A DNA stretch of 64,000 nt from Methylocystis suflitae (GCF_024448135.1 NZ_JAMRYX010000085.1:1-64000), one strand, 5' to 3'; counted from the stretch's first letter, positions 45,921 to 55,244 are shown. The notes: generated by a model from the letters alone, not told the origin. Made by a program: numbers and translations.

Positions 45921-46484
45921 TCACGCCGCCGCGGCGGGCACGTCATGCGCATGCACGTCGCGGCCAGAATGTTGGGCGATGATGCGCTTGGCGGTCTCCT
46001 CGAGCGCTGCGTTACGCGTTCGCACCCAGAGCAACAAGCCGCCATGGTCAAGTTGCTCCTGCAGATATTTCGCGTGACGCTCTTCCATGAACTCGCCAAG
46101 CACGACGCCGATGAGGCCGCCAAATTCCGCGCCGATTAGGCCGCTCACGAGAAGCATCGCGAGGGCGCCGCCTGACGCGAGCGCCGCGCCGGCCGCCACG
46201 GTGGCGCCGACGTAGACAAGACCGCCAATGATCGCGCCCTCTTTCTTGCTCAAGGACTCCCTTGGCGCATAGGCCACGCGCGGGGCGGCGCCGTCGTCTT
46301 CGGCGGCCTCGACCTTTGTATATTTATGGCCGAGCTTGCCGACGATCGCCTTTTCACCCGCAAGCAGGCTGATGTCGCCGAGATCGAACCCCGAATTCAC
46401 CAATTCCTCGACAGCGCTCTCGAGCACATAGCCGTCCGAGAAAACGCCGACCACCTCTCGCGCCCGCCGCTCCGCACTAGACAT
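45921..46484 (-). CDS. Glycine-zipper stress-type protein
   Basis: This is a 187-residue protein. The N-terminal part (EVVGVFSDGYVLESAVEELVNSGF) resembles the YflT/general-stress domain. The middle is a long Gly/Ala-rich hydrophobic zipper (IIGGLVYVGATVAAGAALASGGAL onward) likely to insert in a membrane. The C-terminal part resembles an ACT-like or DUF1269-like fold. Function is unknown. It is convergent with the hemerythrin gene. Confidence 0.7.
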   Translation of the reverse strand: MSSAERRAREVVGVFSDGYVLESAVEELVNSGFDLGDISLLAGEKAIVGKLGHKYTKVEAAEDDGAAPRVAYAPRESLSKKEGAIIGGLVYVGATVAAGAALASGGALAMLLVSGLIGAEFGGLIGVVLGEFMEERHAKYLQEQLDHGGLLLWVRTRNAALEETAKRIIAQHSGRDVHAHDVPAAAA

Positions 46485-46610
46485 GCCGCCCTCCCCTAGC
46501 CTTGCACGCCTCGATCCGCTTCGAAGCGGCCCGCCGCATCGCGGCTGTTCAGGGCAGAGTGCTGCCGAACGCCGGCCCTTGGCAAGAGACGCGTTGACGC
46601 TGGCGAGGAG

Positions 46611-47531
46611 CTAAGGAGATCGCGCGGCGGACCGAGACGCACCGGCCGAGGCCGCCGACAGGCAGAGGTATTCCCAGGCCATCGTCGCGCCGGCGAGCGC
46701 GGTGATTTCGGAAATGTCATAGGCCGGCGCCACCTCGACGACGTCCATCCCGACAAGGTTCAGATCACCGAGCTTGCGGATGATCGCCTGCGCCTGCCAA
46801 GTGGCCAGGCCGCCGATTTCCGGCGTGCCGGTCCCCGGGGCAAAGGCCGGATCAAGCGCGTCGACGTCGAATGTCAAATAGACCGGGGAGTCGTCGACGA
46901 CGTCGACGATCCGCGAGGCGATCGCCGCCGGCCCAATCTCATGCGCCTGCTGTGCGGCGATGATCGTGACGCCTTGTCCAAGCGTCCAGTCGTAGACTTC
47001 GCGTTGCACGGGCGAGCGAATGCCGATCTGAATCATGCGGCGCGCATCGACAATGCCTTCATTGATCGCGTGATAGAACATCGAGCCATGCGCATAGGGC
47101 TGGCCGAAATTATCGGGCCAAGTATCGACGTGGGCGTCGAAATGAATCAACGCCAGCGGGCCGCGTCTTCTCGCGCAGGCGCGCAAGAGCGGCAGCGTGA
47201 TTCCATGATCGCCGCCAAGCGTCACGAGATGCGCGTAGGCTGAGGCCTGCTCCTCGATGAGCTTGAGACTTGCGGCGATATCGCCCAGCGCGATGGCGAA
47301 ATCGCCGACGTCAGCGAGCGGCAGATCGACGGGCGACGTCCAGTGCGCGGGGTGCTCGCCGTCGATCAACATACGGCTCGCGTGACGAATCGCCGACGGC
47401 CCGAAGCGCGCGCCGCTGCGGTTGGTTGTGCCGATGTCGAATGGGACGCCGGCGACGACAATCGCCGCGTCAGCACGCGGGGCGACGCCGAGGAAGGTCG
47501 GCGGCGCGGCGAATGTCGGCGTCCCACTCAT
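46611..47531 (-). CDS. speB: Agmatinase (ureohydrolase)
   Basis: This 306-residue manganese enzyme hydrolyses agmatine to putrescine and urea. All metal motifs are present: LVTLGGDHGITLPL, LIHFDAHVDTW, and LTFDVDALDPAFAPGTGTPE. The start at 47531 is chosen because its ATG overlaps the decarboxylase stop. The frame is open to 47588. With the arginine decarboxylase immediately upstream it would form a two-step route from arginine to putrescine. Guanidinobutyrase is an alternative specificity. Confidence 0.9.
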   Translation of the reverse strand: MSGTPTFAAPPTFLGVAPRADAAIVVAGVPFDIGTTNRSGARFGPSAIRHASRMLIDGEHPAHWTSPVDLPLADVGDFAIALGDIAASLKLIEEQASAYAHLVTLGGDHGITLPLLRACARRRGPLALIHFDAHVDTWPDNFGQPYAHGSMFYHAINEGIVDARRMIQIGIRSPVQREVYDWTLGQGVTIIAAQQAHEIGPAAIASRIVDVVDDSPVYLTFDVDALDPAFAPGTGTPEIGGLATWQAQAIIRKLGDLNLVGMDVVEVAPAYDISEITALAGATMAWEYLCLSAASAGASRSAARSP

Positions 47532-48097
47532 GGCAAACCATCGAGTTTGACGAAACGGAACACCGCCGCGGCGACCGCGCAGGTCCACTCGCCGTTCGGA
47601 GCGCCTTCGGCCGCCGCGGTCAAAGACAGGCTCTCGACGATCAGTTCGCTTGTCTCATAAACCTTCTTGCGCTCGTTCCAGGCGGCGTCAGGATCGAATT
47701 CGATCCCGAGCGTCGAAGCGAGCATCGTCGCCGCGAGATCTTCCGCATGATCGCCGCTCTCGCGCTCCGTCAAGCCATAGCCGTGATGTTCCGAAATATA
47801 GCCGTAGAGCGTCGGCTCCTTTGGCCGCGCGAGGCCAATGCTTGCAGTGACGCGCCGTCCGGGCTCGTCGGTCTCGGCGCGCGCAAGCACCGTAAAAGTG
47901 ATTTCGCCAGGCTGAAGCGTCGCGACGCCCCGCTCCACCGGAACGACTTCGCATCCCGCCGGCAGAATGGACGACACCGCCACGAGATTCTACTGTTCGA
48001 TGTCGGCGTCGCGCAGCGCATATTCGAACGCCGTCAGACGATGACGATGAACGCCGACGCCGCGCGTGAGAAAGACGCATTGCGGAATGGGAAACAT
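47528..48097 (-). pseudogene. Pyruvoyl-dependent arginine decarboxylase with in-frame TAG
   Basis: This 189-codon frame encodes a pyruvoyl-type arginine decarboxylase. The start at 48097 has AGGAG eight bases upstream. The beta-chain part reads FLTRGVGVHRHRLTAFEYALRDADIEQ, then a TAG codon at 47990-47992 (codon 36), then NLVAVSSILPAGCEVV in the same frame. Ser43 in VSSIL is the expected self-cleavage and pyruvoyl residue, and the rest of the alpha chain is intact to the end. With the stop read as termination, neither fragment can mature. All other codons are open, and the stop overlaps the speB start. It may be a fresh mutation, a base-call error or a readthrough site. Confidence 0.8.
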
Positions 48098-48200
48098 CGA
48101 ACGCGCTCCTGGCAAAAACCGCAACGCTTCAATTAGGACAAGCGGGCGAGACTGCCACGCGAATTGGCGGACGCTCCTTAAAACCAACAGCAGGCCACGC

Positions 48201-49022
48201 TTATTTTTTGCAGGCCGGCGTCGGCTGCAAGACGAGATCCGTCATGTCGCCGCGCAAGACGAAGTCGCCATAGTCGAGTTTCAACGCGCGCGAGACGCCG
48301 TTTTCATAAAGGTCGAAGGACAGCACATAAATCGGCTGCCCGTCCTTTTTGCCTAGGTCAAAATAGGAAATCGCCACCGGCCAGCGACGGATGTTGTTGA
48401 GCGCATCCAAGCGCGCGACCTTTTCCTGGGGCGGCTCGGTCGTCGGCTTGCCAATGACCGTTAAGGTATCAAACGCCTTCTCGCCGTCTCCCGTGCCGTC
48501 GAAGACCCGCGCTTCAAGCAGCTGTTCACCGGCCGCGGCCGTTTCCACGATCTTGCGCAAATGTTCCGTCGGAAAGAGCATCGGACCGGCGAGCTCCAGT
48601 CGCGTGCGCTTGGGCTTTGCAAGATCGATGGCAAGCCGGGCGTCGGCGGATTTTTTGGCCATTCCGTCGACTTCATCGGTCCGCGAGTTGTCGACTTTGG
48701 TCTCCACCTTGAAGCGAAAGTCCGCGCCGTCGCCGCCCTCGAATGTCGCCGAACGCATGTCGGAGAGCTTGGCCGCCCCTTCCGAGGGCTGCAATTCGGT
48801 GATCTGGCGAAAATTCTGCACATAGCCCTCGCAGGCCGAACCGGAAAAGTCGAAAGCGATCCGGCCGCGCGCCTGCGCCGGCGCCTTCGCGCCGCTCGAT
48901 TTCAACAGGCTCAGATCATAAACGGCGCGATGATTGGCGAGCGGCAATGCGCGCTCGGCGAACGCCTGGCCGACGGGCGTCGCCGCGCAGATCGCGGCGG
49001 CCAGCACGCGTAACGAAATCAT
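48201..49022 (-). CDS. eipB: EipB-family cell-envelope protein (DUF1849)
   Basis: This is a 273-residue periplasmic protein of the EipB/DUF1849 family, important for envelope integrity in Brucella. The start at 49022 has GAGG upstream and gives a signal peptide (MISLRVLAAAICAATPVGQAFA). The mature protein begins HRAVYDLSLL and has the conserved Cys pair, one in GSACEGYVQ and one in the C-terminal PTPACKK, which form a disulfide in EipB. The fold is a spiral beta-sheet with a hydrophobic cavity. Confidence 0.9.
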   Translation of the reverse strand: MISLRVLAAAICAATPVGQAFAERALPLANHRAVYDLSLLKSSGAKAPAQARGRIAFDFSGSACEGYVQNFRQITELQPSEGAAKLSDMRSATFEGGDGADFRFKVETKVDNSRTDEVDGMAKKSADARLAIDLAKPKRTRLELAGPMLFPTEHLRKIVETAAAGEQLLEARVFDGTGDGEKAFDTLTVIGKPTTEPPQEKVARLDALNNIRRWPVAISYFDLGKKDGQPIYVLSFDLYENGVSRALKLDYGDFVLRGDMTDLVLQPTPACKK

Positions 49023-49129
49023 TGGACCTCTTTCTGTGTGGCGGCGCCTGGACGCCATTGCGTCGCGTGGAGTAGGAAACTAGGGTCGCGCGTCATTGGG
49101 AGCAACGACTTTCTCTTTGAAGAGGCGCT

Positions 49130-49609
49130 ATGACCGCATCGTCCGACACCCCGCTCGCGCGGCTGAAAGAGCTGGGACTGACGCTGCCCGCCGCGGCCGC
49201 GCCGGTCGCTAACTATGTTCCTTTTGTGCGCACCGGCGCTTTACTGTTCATATCGGGACAGCTGCCGCTCGGCTCCAATGGCGTCGACCCGGCGCATCAA
49301 GGCAAGCTCGGCGCTGGCGTTTCGCTTGAGGCGGGGCAATCCGCCGCGCGTCAGGCGGCGCTCAACGTCCTCGCCCAAGCCAACGCCGCCACCGGCGATC
49401 TTGCGAAATTGCGCGCCGTGCGGCTCGGCGGCTATGTCAACAGCGCGCCCGACTTCGCTTCGCTGCCGCAAGTCGTCAACGGCGCTTCCGATCTCGTCGC
49501 GGCCGTGCTGGGCGCGAATGGCAAACATGCGCGCTTCGCCGTGGGCGTCGCGCAATTGCCGCTCGACGCCGCTGTCGAAGTGGAAGGAATCTTCGAGATT
49601 CTTCCGTGA
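49130..49609 (+). CDS. RidA family protein
   Basis: This is a 159-residue member of the RidA/YjgF family, which deaminates reactive enamines and imines. LPAAAAPVANYVPFVRTGALLFISGQLP is the family start, followed by GVSLEAGQSAARQAALNVLAQ and KLRAVRLGGYVNSAPDF. The Arg that binds the carboxylate in canonical RidA is not clearly in place near the C-terminus, so it may belong to a different subfamily. It overlaps the next gene by four bases (GTGA). Confidence 0.9.
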   Translation: MTASSDTPLARLKELGLTLPAAAAPVANYVPFVRTGALLFISGQLPLGSNGVDPAHQGKLGAGVSLEAGQSAARQAALNVLAQANAATGDLAKLRAVRLGGYVNSAPDFASLPQVVNGASDLVAAVLGANGKHARFAVGVAQLPLDAAVEVEGIFEILP

Positions 49610-50373
49610 ACCCCCGTGATTTTTCGTGGCTGACGGCGCGGCCGATCGCGCACCGCGGACTGCATGACGCCCGCAAGGGCGTGATCGAAAATTCGATTTC
49701 GGCCGCCCGCGCGGCGATCGCCGCCGGCTTTGGCGTCGAATGCGACGTGCAACTCACAGCCGACGGCGAACTCGTCGTATTTCACGACGAGACGCTGGAG
49801 CGCCTGACCGAAAGCGCCGGGGCTGTCGCGATGCGCAGCGCGAATGAGCTCAGTCGTCTGAGGCTGCGCGGCGCCAGTGACGCCATTCCCACGTTTTCCG
49901 AGTTTCTCGCGGCTATCGCTGGGCGAACGCCGATCATTGTGGAAATCAAGAGCGCCTTCGATGGCGACACTGCCGCGGCGCAGCGCACGGCGCAGGCGTT
50001 GGCGCGTTACGAGGGGCCAGTCGCCATCGAAAGTTTCGATCCCGATCAGATCGCGTTTCTTCGCGCGCGCGCCGCGGCGCTTGGGATCGCGCATCGGCCG
50101 CTCGGCATCGTCGGCGAGGCGCATTACGACGCGGATGATTGGCCGCAGCTGTCCACCGCGCAGCGCGCGGAGCTCACGCACTTTCTGCACTACCAGCGCA
50201 CGCTGCCGGATTTCCTGTCTTGGCGCGTGCGCGATCTTCCGCACGCCATTCCCCTGCTGTTGCGCGACGCGCTCAAGATTCCCGTAACGACCTGGACCGT
50301 GCGTTCGCCCGAGATAGCGGCGCGGGCGCGAGAATGGACCGATCAGATCGTCTTCGAGGGCTTCTCGCCATAA
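49606..50373 (+). CDS. Glycerophosphodiester phosphodiesterase
   Basis: This is a 255-residue GDPD-family TIM-barrel enzyme that splits glycerophosphodiesters into glycerol-3-phosphate and an alcohol. RPIAHRGLHDARKGVIENSISAARAAIAAGFGVECDVQLTADGELVVFHDETLERLT carries the catalytic His pair and the metal Glu/Asp. It starts with GTG overlapping the RidA stop. It is cytoplasmic, like UgpQ. Confidence 0.93.
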   Translation: MNPRDFSWLTARPIAHRGLHDARKGVIENSISAARAAIAAGFGVECDVQLTADGELVVFHDETLERLTESAGAVAMRSANELSRLRLRGASDAIPTFSEFLAAIAGRTPIIVEIKSAFDGDTAAAQRTAQALARYEGPVAIESFDPDQIAFLRARAAALGIAHRPLGIVGEAHYDADDWPQLSTAQRAELTHFLHYQRTLPDFLSWRVRDLPHAIPLLLRDALKIPVTTWTVRSPEIAARAREWTDQIVFEGFSP

Positions 50374-50501
50374 GCGTTCCAATCGCGCGGCCTGTGCGCC
50401 GCCGCATCCGCCCAAGCGCCAATTCTTGTTAGCAGAGCCGATCGGGCGCGACATGAATCACAAATGGAGCGCGCCCCTCGATCGACGGGAGCCACATCGC
50501 C

Positions 50502-51200
50502 ATGCGCCAGCGCAGATGCTCGTTTCGCCTTGTGCTAACAATTGGAATAGCGGCGCTCCTGGGAGTCGGCGCAGCCGTCGCCGACGTGAAAGACGGATCC
50601 TTCGACGCCGATGGCGCCCGCCGCGCAACAGGCGAAATGGATCGCGACAAGACGCTGCAATCCAGCGCCCGCGCCTGTCCGGCGGACGTTTTCCGTAAGG
50701 AAGCCTCGCTTGGCGGATTGCTCCTGGGAGATGAAGCGGTCACGCGCGATCACTGCGCAGCCCGCCCTGAGGAATGCTATCAAGCCTGCATTGGTAAGCG
50801 CAGCGGCGAACACTGCTTCCGGTTGGCGCTCGCGTTTCAGGAGAATGAAAGCGTCATCGCGCCGCGCTACGCGCAGCTCATGTTCGCAATGGCCTGTGCG
50901 CTTGGCAAGGCCTCCGGCTGCACCAACCGCGCCGCGCATATGCGCAACGCCGCCGAAGAGGGCGATCCGCTCGAGTCGCTGTCGGCAAAGGCCAATGAGC
51001 GCTGTCAATTTCGCAGCTTTAAGATCGCCTGCGACAAAAGCGATCATTGGGGATGCGCTATGCTCGGACAGGCGTACCGCAACGGCGAGGGCGTAAAGAA
51101 AAGCGTTGCCCTCGCGCGTCGCTACTACAGGAAATCCTGCAGGCTCGACTCAAAATTCGCCGCCTGCGATTTTTCCCGCCGCGCGCTGAGATCAATGTGA
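50502..51200 (+). CDS. Exported Sel1-repeat-like Cys-rich protein
   Basis: This is a 232-residue protein with a signal peptide (FRLVLTIGIAALLGVGAAVADV). The mature part has about 13 cysteines and short helical repeats of the Sel1 type, most clearly HWGCAMLGQAYRNGEGVKKSVALARRYYRKSC. The Cys spacing suggests disulfide-linked helical hairpins as in beta-lactamase-inhibitor-like HcpA proteins. The role is unknown. It has its own upstream region of about 130 bases. Confidence 0.7.
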   Translation: MRQRRCSFRLVLTIGIAALLGVGAAVADVKDGSFDADGARRATGEMDRDKTLQSSARACPADVFRKEASLGGLLLGDEAVTRDHCAARPEECYQACIGKRSGEHCFRLALAFQENESVIAPRYAQLMFAMACALGKASGCTNRAAHMRNAAEEGDPLESLSAKANERCQFRSFKIACDKSDHWGCAMLGQAYRNGEGVKKSVALARRYYRKSCRLDSKFAACDFSRRALRSM

Positions 51201-51212
51201 CTCGCCGCGGCG

Positions 51213-52778
51213 CTATTCTGCGGGGACCAATCCGTTGACCGGCTGCAGGCCCCGCATTTCCTTGAGTTCAACGCGGATATTGTAATCGCTCGCAGCTTTG
51301 ATGAAATCCTGAATCGTCTCCATGATGTCCTGATCGATAAAGCCGGCGCGCGTGCCGTCGATCACCAGATAGCTGTCTTCCTCGACATCCTCGAGGAAGT
51401 TGCGCAGCTGCGCCTTATTGAGGAAGGATACATCCTTTTGCAGGCGTAGCAGGTAGTTCCGGCCGTCGCGCGTGAGCGTGAACGCGGAGTGGTAATTCGC
51501 GCGCAACACGAAGAACAGGCCCACGGCCATGCCGATCGCCATGCCCTTGAGGAGATCCGTCGAAAGAATAGCGCCGACCGTCACGGCGAAGGGCGCGAAC
51601 TGGTTGAAGCCCTTGTCATATTGCTGAACGAAGAGCTTCGGCTTCGCGAGTTTGTAGCCGGTCAGGAGCAGCACCGCAGCAAGACAGGCGAGAGGAATCA
51701 TGTTGAGCACGCTCGCCAGGAACATCGCGCTGAGCAACAGCAGCACGCCGTGGACAAAGGACGCCACCTTGGTGTGCGCGCCAGCGTCGATGCTGGCGGA
51801 GCTGCGCACGATCACTGCAGTGATCGGCAATCCGCCCAACAAGCCGCTCAGGAAATTACCGACGCCCTGGGCTTTGAGTTCCTGATTGGTCGGCGCGATG
51901 CGCTTGAGCGGGTCGAGCTTATCGACCGCTTCGAGACTCAGCAGAGTTTCAAGGCTGCCGACCAGCGCCAAAGTGGCGGCCGTCACATAGATCTGGACAT
52001 CGATCAGCCGCGTAAAGTCCGGAAAGCTGAACTCCCGCGCGAAATCGATCGGTCCAAAGATGGCCGGAAGATTGACGAGATGCTGCGGCGCGATCGCCAA
52101 AGAGGGAAACAGCGTCTGAGCCGCGATGTTATAGGCGACGCCAAACAACACGGCGACCAGCGGACCGGGCGCGAGCGAAAGGTAGCGATGCTTCTTGATG
52201 TAGGGCGTATCCCAAAGGAGCATGATCGCGAGGGAGACGACGCTAACGATCACCGCTCCCGTCGAAAAGGAGCGAAAGGCGTCAAAGATAAAGGAGAGAC
52301 GCGTGTGGCTGTCGTCTTCGAGGAACGACAAGTCAGCTTCCGCGTCGGCGTCGTAGCCAACCGCGTGCGGCAATTGTTTCATGATCAGGATCAACCCGAT
52401 CGCCGCGAGCATGCCCTTGATGACGGCCGACGGAAAAAACGCGCCGATGACGCCCGCCCGCAGAAAGCCCATCCCCAATTGCAGGAGGCCCGACAGCGCC
52501 ACCGCAAGCAGCATGGCGTCGAAGCCGAGTTTTTCGGCCGCGGTCGCGACAATGACGGTCAGGCCTGCGGCAGGACCCGAAACGCTCAACTGCGAACCGC
52601 TAATCAAGGAGACGACGAGCCCGCCGATGATCCCCGCGATAATTCCCGAAAAGGGCGGCGCGCCGGAAGCAACCGCAATGCCGAGGCACAGCGGCACCGC
52701 GACGAGAAACACCACGACCCCCGCCGGAATGTCATGATCGAGGTAGCGGACGTAGTAGTCGAGATGTCTCCTGAACAC
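51213..52778 (-). CDS. SulP-family anion transporter with STAS domain
   Basis: This is a 521-residue transporter with about ten to twelve membrane helices. The family signature is GVVVFLVAVPLCLGIAVASGAPPFSGIIAGIIGGLVVSLISGSQLSVSGPAAGL near the N-terminus. A C-terminal STAS domain (YLVIDGTRAGFIDQDIMETIQDFI) ends the protein. Substrates of the family include sulfate and bicarbonate. The carbonic anhydrase gene directly upstream, 42 bases away, favours bicarbonate. That specificity is inferred from context. Confidence 0.9.
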   Translation of the reverse strand: MFRRHLDYYVRYLDHDIPAGVVVFLVAVPLCLGIAVASGAPPFSGIIAGIIGGLVVSLISGSQLSVSGPAAGLTVIVATAAEKLGFDAMLLAVALSGLLQLGMGFLRAGVIGAFFPSAVIKGMLAAIGLILIMKQLPHAVGYDADAEADLSFLEDDSHTRLSFIFDAFRSFSTGAVIVSVVSLAIMLLWDTPYIKKHRYLSLAPGPLVAVLFGVAYNIAAQTLFPSLAIAPQHLVNLPAIFGPIDFAREFSFPDFTRLIDVQIYVTAATLALVGSLETLLSLEAVDKLDPLKRIAPTNQELKAQGVGNFLSGLLGGLPITAVIVRSSASIDAGAHTKVASFVHGVLLLLSAMFLASVLNMIPLACLAAVLLLTGYKLAKPKLFVQQYDKGFNQFAPFAVTVGAILSTDLLKGMAIGMAVGLFFVLRANYHSAFTLTRDGRNYLLRLQKDVSFLNKAQLRNFLEDVEEDSYLVIDGTRAGFIDQDIMETIQDFIKAASDYNIRVELKEMRGLQPVNGLVPAE

Positions 52779-52820
52779 GCCTGAATTCTCCTTATTGGCG
52801 GTTTTATGCCGCGCGGTCGG

Positions 52821-53465
52821 TTAGAAATCCCCGCCATGTTGCTGATAGATGACGTCGACGTCGCTGCCCGGCGGCAGCGTGATGAGCTCATGCAGGATCC
52901 CATCGTCGAGCCCGAACACCCAGCCGTGCAGCATCGGCCGCTGATCTTCCTTCCAGGCGGTCTGCACAATGGAAAATTGCGACAGACGCATCACTTGCTC
53001 GATGACATTGATTTCGACGAGCCGATCGGCGCGTTCTGTCTGAGAGTTGAGAGCGTCGATCTCTTCTCTATGCATCCGATAGATGTCTTTAATATGCATC
53101 AGCCATTTATTGAGCAGCGACAACTCGGGGCGCTGTCGGTCAAGGGCGGCGCGAACGCCGCCGCAATTATAGTGACCGCAGACGATGACGTGCGGAACTT
53201 TGAGCACCTGCACAGCGTATTGGATGACGCTGAGACAGTTGAAGTCCGTGCAGATCACCTGATTGGCGATATTGCGATGCGCGAAAATCGCGCCCGGCAG
53301 CGCGTTGACGATAATGTCGGCGGGCACGCGGCTGTCGGAGCAGCCGATCCACAGGAATTCGGGCTTCTGATCGGCCGCGAGACGCTCGAAATAGCCGGGA
53401 TCGCGCTCACAGACTTCCTCGGCCCAGGCTTTGTTCTCAAGCAACAGTTTTTCGAAGGATTTCAT
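52821..53465 (-). CDS. Beta-carbonic anhydrase
   Basis: This is a 214-residue beta-class zinc enzyme that interconverts carbon dioxide and bicarbonate. Zinc and catalytic residues are intact: FLWIGCSDSRVPADIIV with Cys/Asp/Arg, and VIVCGHYNCGGVRAAL with His/Cys. The frame continues upstream to an ATG at 53570 that would add a signal-like hydrophobic N-terminus. Neither start has a good ribosome site, and 53465 fits the usual length. It is followed by the SulP transporter gene. Confidence 0.93.
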   Translation of the reverse strand: MKSFEKLLLENKAWAEEVCERDPGYFERLAADQKPEFLWIGCSDSRVPADIIVNALPGAIFAHRNIANQVICTDFNCLSVIQYAVQVLKVPHVIVCGHYNCGGVRAALDRQRPELSLLNKWLMHIKDIYRMHREEIDALNSQTERADRLVEINVIEQVMRLSQFSIVQTAWKEDQRPMLHGWVFGLDDGILHELITLPPGSDVDVIYQQHGGDF

Positions 53466-53705
53466 AAGGCCCGTTTTTCTTTCAGCTGTCGCCTCAAAAG
53501 CGGTCTGTTGCGACAGCGATGTGACAGCAACGAAGCCGCTCGTAACAAGAGCGCGAACTAAGGCGATCATCCTCGGCGTCGAGCGCCCTCGCTCAAGCAG
53601 GGGCGAGTCTACGAAGCTCTTGAGGTCACGACAAGTCCGCGAACTCGTCCTCGCATAGGGCCACGCGCGCGAAACGGACAAGAGAAAACCGCTCGCTTCG
53701 GCCGC

Positions 53706-55244
53706 CTATTTTTGTTGCGCCGCGCAGAGCTCCCGCCACACCTGCGGCAACGTGGCGATGATATCGTCGGCGATTAGACCGGGACCAAAAATCTCGGCGG
53801 CGCGCGCATGCATCCAGGCGGCGCAGGACGCCGCGAGGAAGCCGTCCATGCGCTGCGCCAGCAAGCCGGCGATAACGCCGGTCAAGACGTCGCCCGAGCC
53901 CGCCGTGGCGAGCCAGGGCGTCGCATAAGGAAGGATGGAGGCGCGTCCATCGGGCGCGGCGACGACGGTATCCGCTCCCTTGAAGAGCACAACCGCGCCG
54001 CTGGCGCGCGCCGCCTCACGCGCCTTGTCGAGTTTCGAGCGGCAGCTGCAATCGCTCTCGCAAGCGGCGAAGAGCCGTGCGAATTCGCCGGCGTGCGGCG
54101 TCATCACCACTGGACCCGGCGCAGCGCGCGTTGCGCGCCACAGCCGCTCTGGATAGCCGGCGAAGCTCGAGAGCGCGTCCGCGTCGAGGACCGCGGCGCG
54201 GCGATAGGCCTGCGGCGCAAGCGCCGTTTCGACCTGTGCGCAGCTTTCCTCGCTGACGCCTAGCCCGGGACCGATGGCGACGGCATTTTTGCGCTCGTCG
54301 GAGAGAACCTTGGCGAGGCCCTTCGCGCCGTCGGCCGGCCGAACCATGACCGACGTGAGCGCGCTGGCGTTGACCGCAAGCGCTTCAATTGGGCTGGCGA
54401 GCGTCACGAGACCCGAGCCGGCGCGCAAGGCCGCCGCCGCCGAAAGCCGCGCGGCGCCTGTAAAGGAGGCTCCGCCCGAAACGACCAGCGCATGGCCGCG
54501 CGAATATTTGTGGCCCTCGACCTGCGGCAGGGGCAGCGCGGCGCGCCAGAGCTGCGGCATGTTGACGAAAGTCTCAACGGCGAGCGAATCGAGCGCGGAG
54601 GGTCGAATGCCGATATGCGCGCAAGTGAGCGCGCCGCAATGCAGACGGCCGGGCAACAGCAGATGGCCGGTCTTCACGCGAAAGAAGGTGACGGTCGCGT
54701 CGGCCTCCACCGCCGCGCCGCGCACCGCGCCGGTCGTCCCGTCAACGCCGCTTGGAATATCGACGGCGACGACGTTCTGGCCGCTTTCGCGCCGCCAGCG
54801 ATTCAAGCGGCGGACGAGCGCGCTGGCGTTCGAATCGAGATCGCGCGCGAGGCCCGTGCCGAACAGAGCGTCGATAACGAGATCGACGCCGTCGAAGCTG
54901 CAGTCGAGCGCTGACGTGACTGGGCAGGGCCAGGCGGCGGCCGCTCGCGCCGCGTCGCCGCGCAATTGGTCGAGCGGGGTCAGGGAGGCGACGCGGACTT
55001 TATAGCGCTGCGCGCGCAGCAGCCGCGCCGCGACGAAGCCGTCGCCGCCATTGTTGCCCGGACCGCAGAGCACCAAGACCCGCCGCCCGCTGGTGCGTTG
55101 AAGAATTTGGCTGGTCGCACGCGCGATCGCCGCGGCGGCGCTCTCCATCAGCGACATCGCCGGCACGCCGCTCTCGATCGTCAGGCGATCGGCGCGAGCC
55201 ATTTGATCCGTCGTGAGGATTTCGAGCGGGAAGGCGGAGGGCAT
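53706..55244 (-). CDS. nnrDE: Bifunctional NAD(P)H-hydrate epimerase/dehydratase
   Basis: This 512-residue fusion repairs hydrated NADH and NADPH. The N-terminal epimerase domain (residues about 1-225) has LCGPGNNGGDGFVAARLL and DALFGTGLARD. The C-terminal ADP/ATP-dependent dehydratase domain (about 230-510) has AIGPGLGVSEE, VMTPHAGEFARLF, and ATAGSGDVLTGVIAGLL. The fusion is common in bacteria. No operon partner is adjacent. Confidence 0.95.
   Translation of the reverse strand: MPSAFPLEILTTDQMARADRLTIESGVPAMSLMESAAAAIARATSQILQRTSGRRVLVLCGPGNNGGDGFVAARLLRAQRYKVRVASLTPLDQLRGDAARAAAAWPCPVTSALDCSFDGVDLVIDALFGTGLARDLDSNASALVRRLNRWRRESGQNVVAVDIPSGVDGTTGAVRGAAVEADATVTFFRVKTGHLLLPGRLHCGALTCAHIGIRPSALDSLAVETFVNMPQLWRAALPLPQVEGHKYSRGHALVVSGGASFTGAARLSAAAALRAGSGLVTLASPIEALAVNASALTSVMVRPADGAKGLAKVLSDERKNAVAIGPGLGVSEESCAQVETALAPQAYRRAAVLDADALSSFAGYPERLWRATRAAPGPVVMTPHAGEFARLFAACESDCSCRSKLDKAREAARASGAVVLFKGADTVVAAPDGRASILPYATPWLATAGSGDVLTGVIAGLLAQRMDGFLAASCAAWMHARAAEIFGPGLIADDIIATLPQVWRELCAAQQK

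Noticed and set aside
47990-47992. Pyrrolysine or other recoding at the TAG
   Set aside because: No pyrrolysine genes are visible in this window, and this family is not known to use recoding. A mutation or read error is simpler.
51489-52784. 431-codon open frame on the plus strand
   Set aside because: It is antisense to the SulP gene. The charged, repetitive composition is a shadow of the hydrophobic helices.
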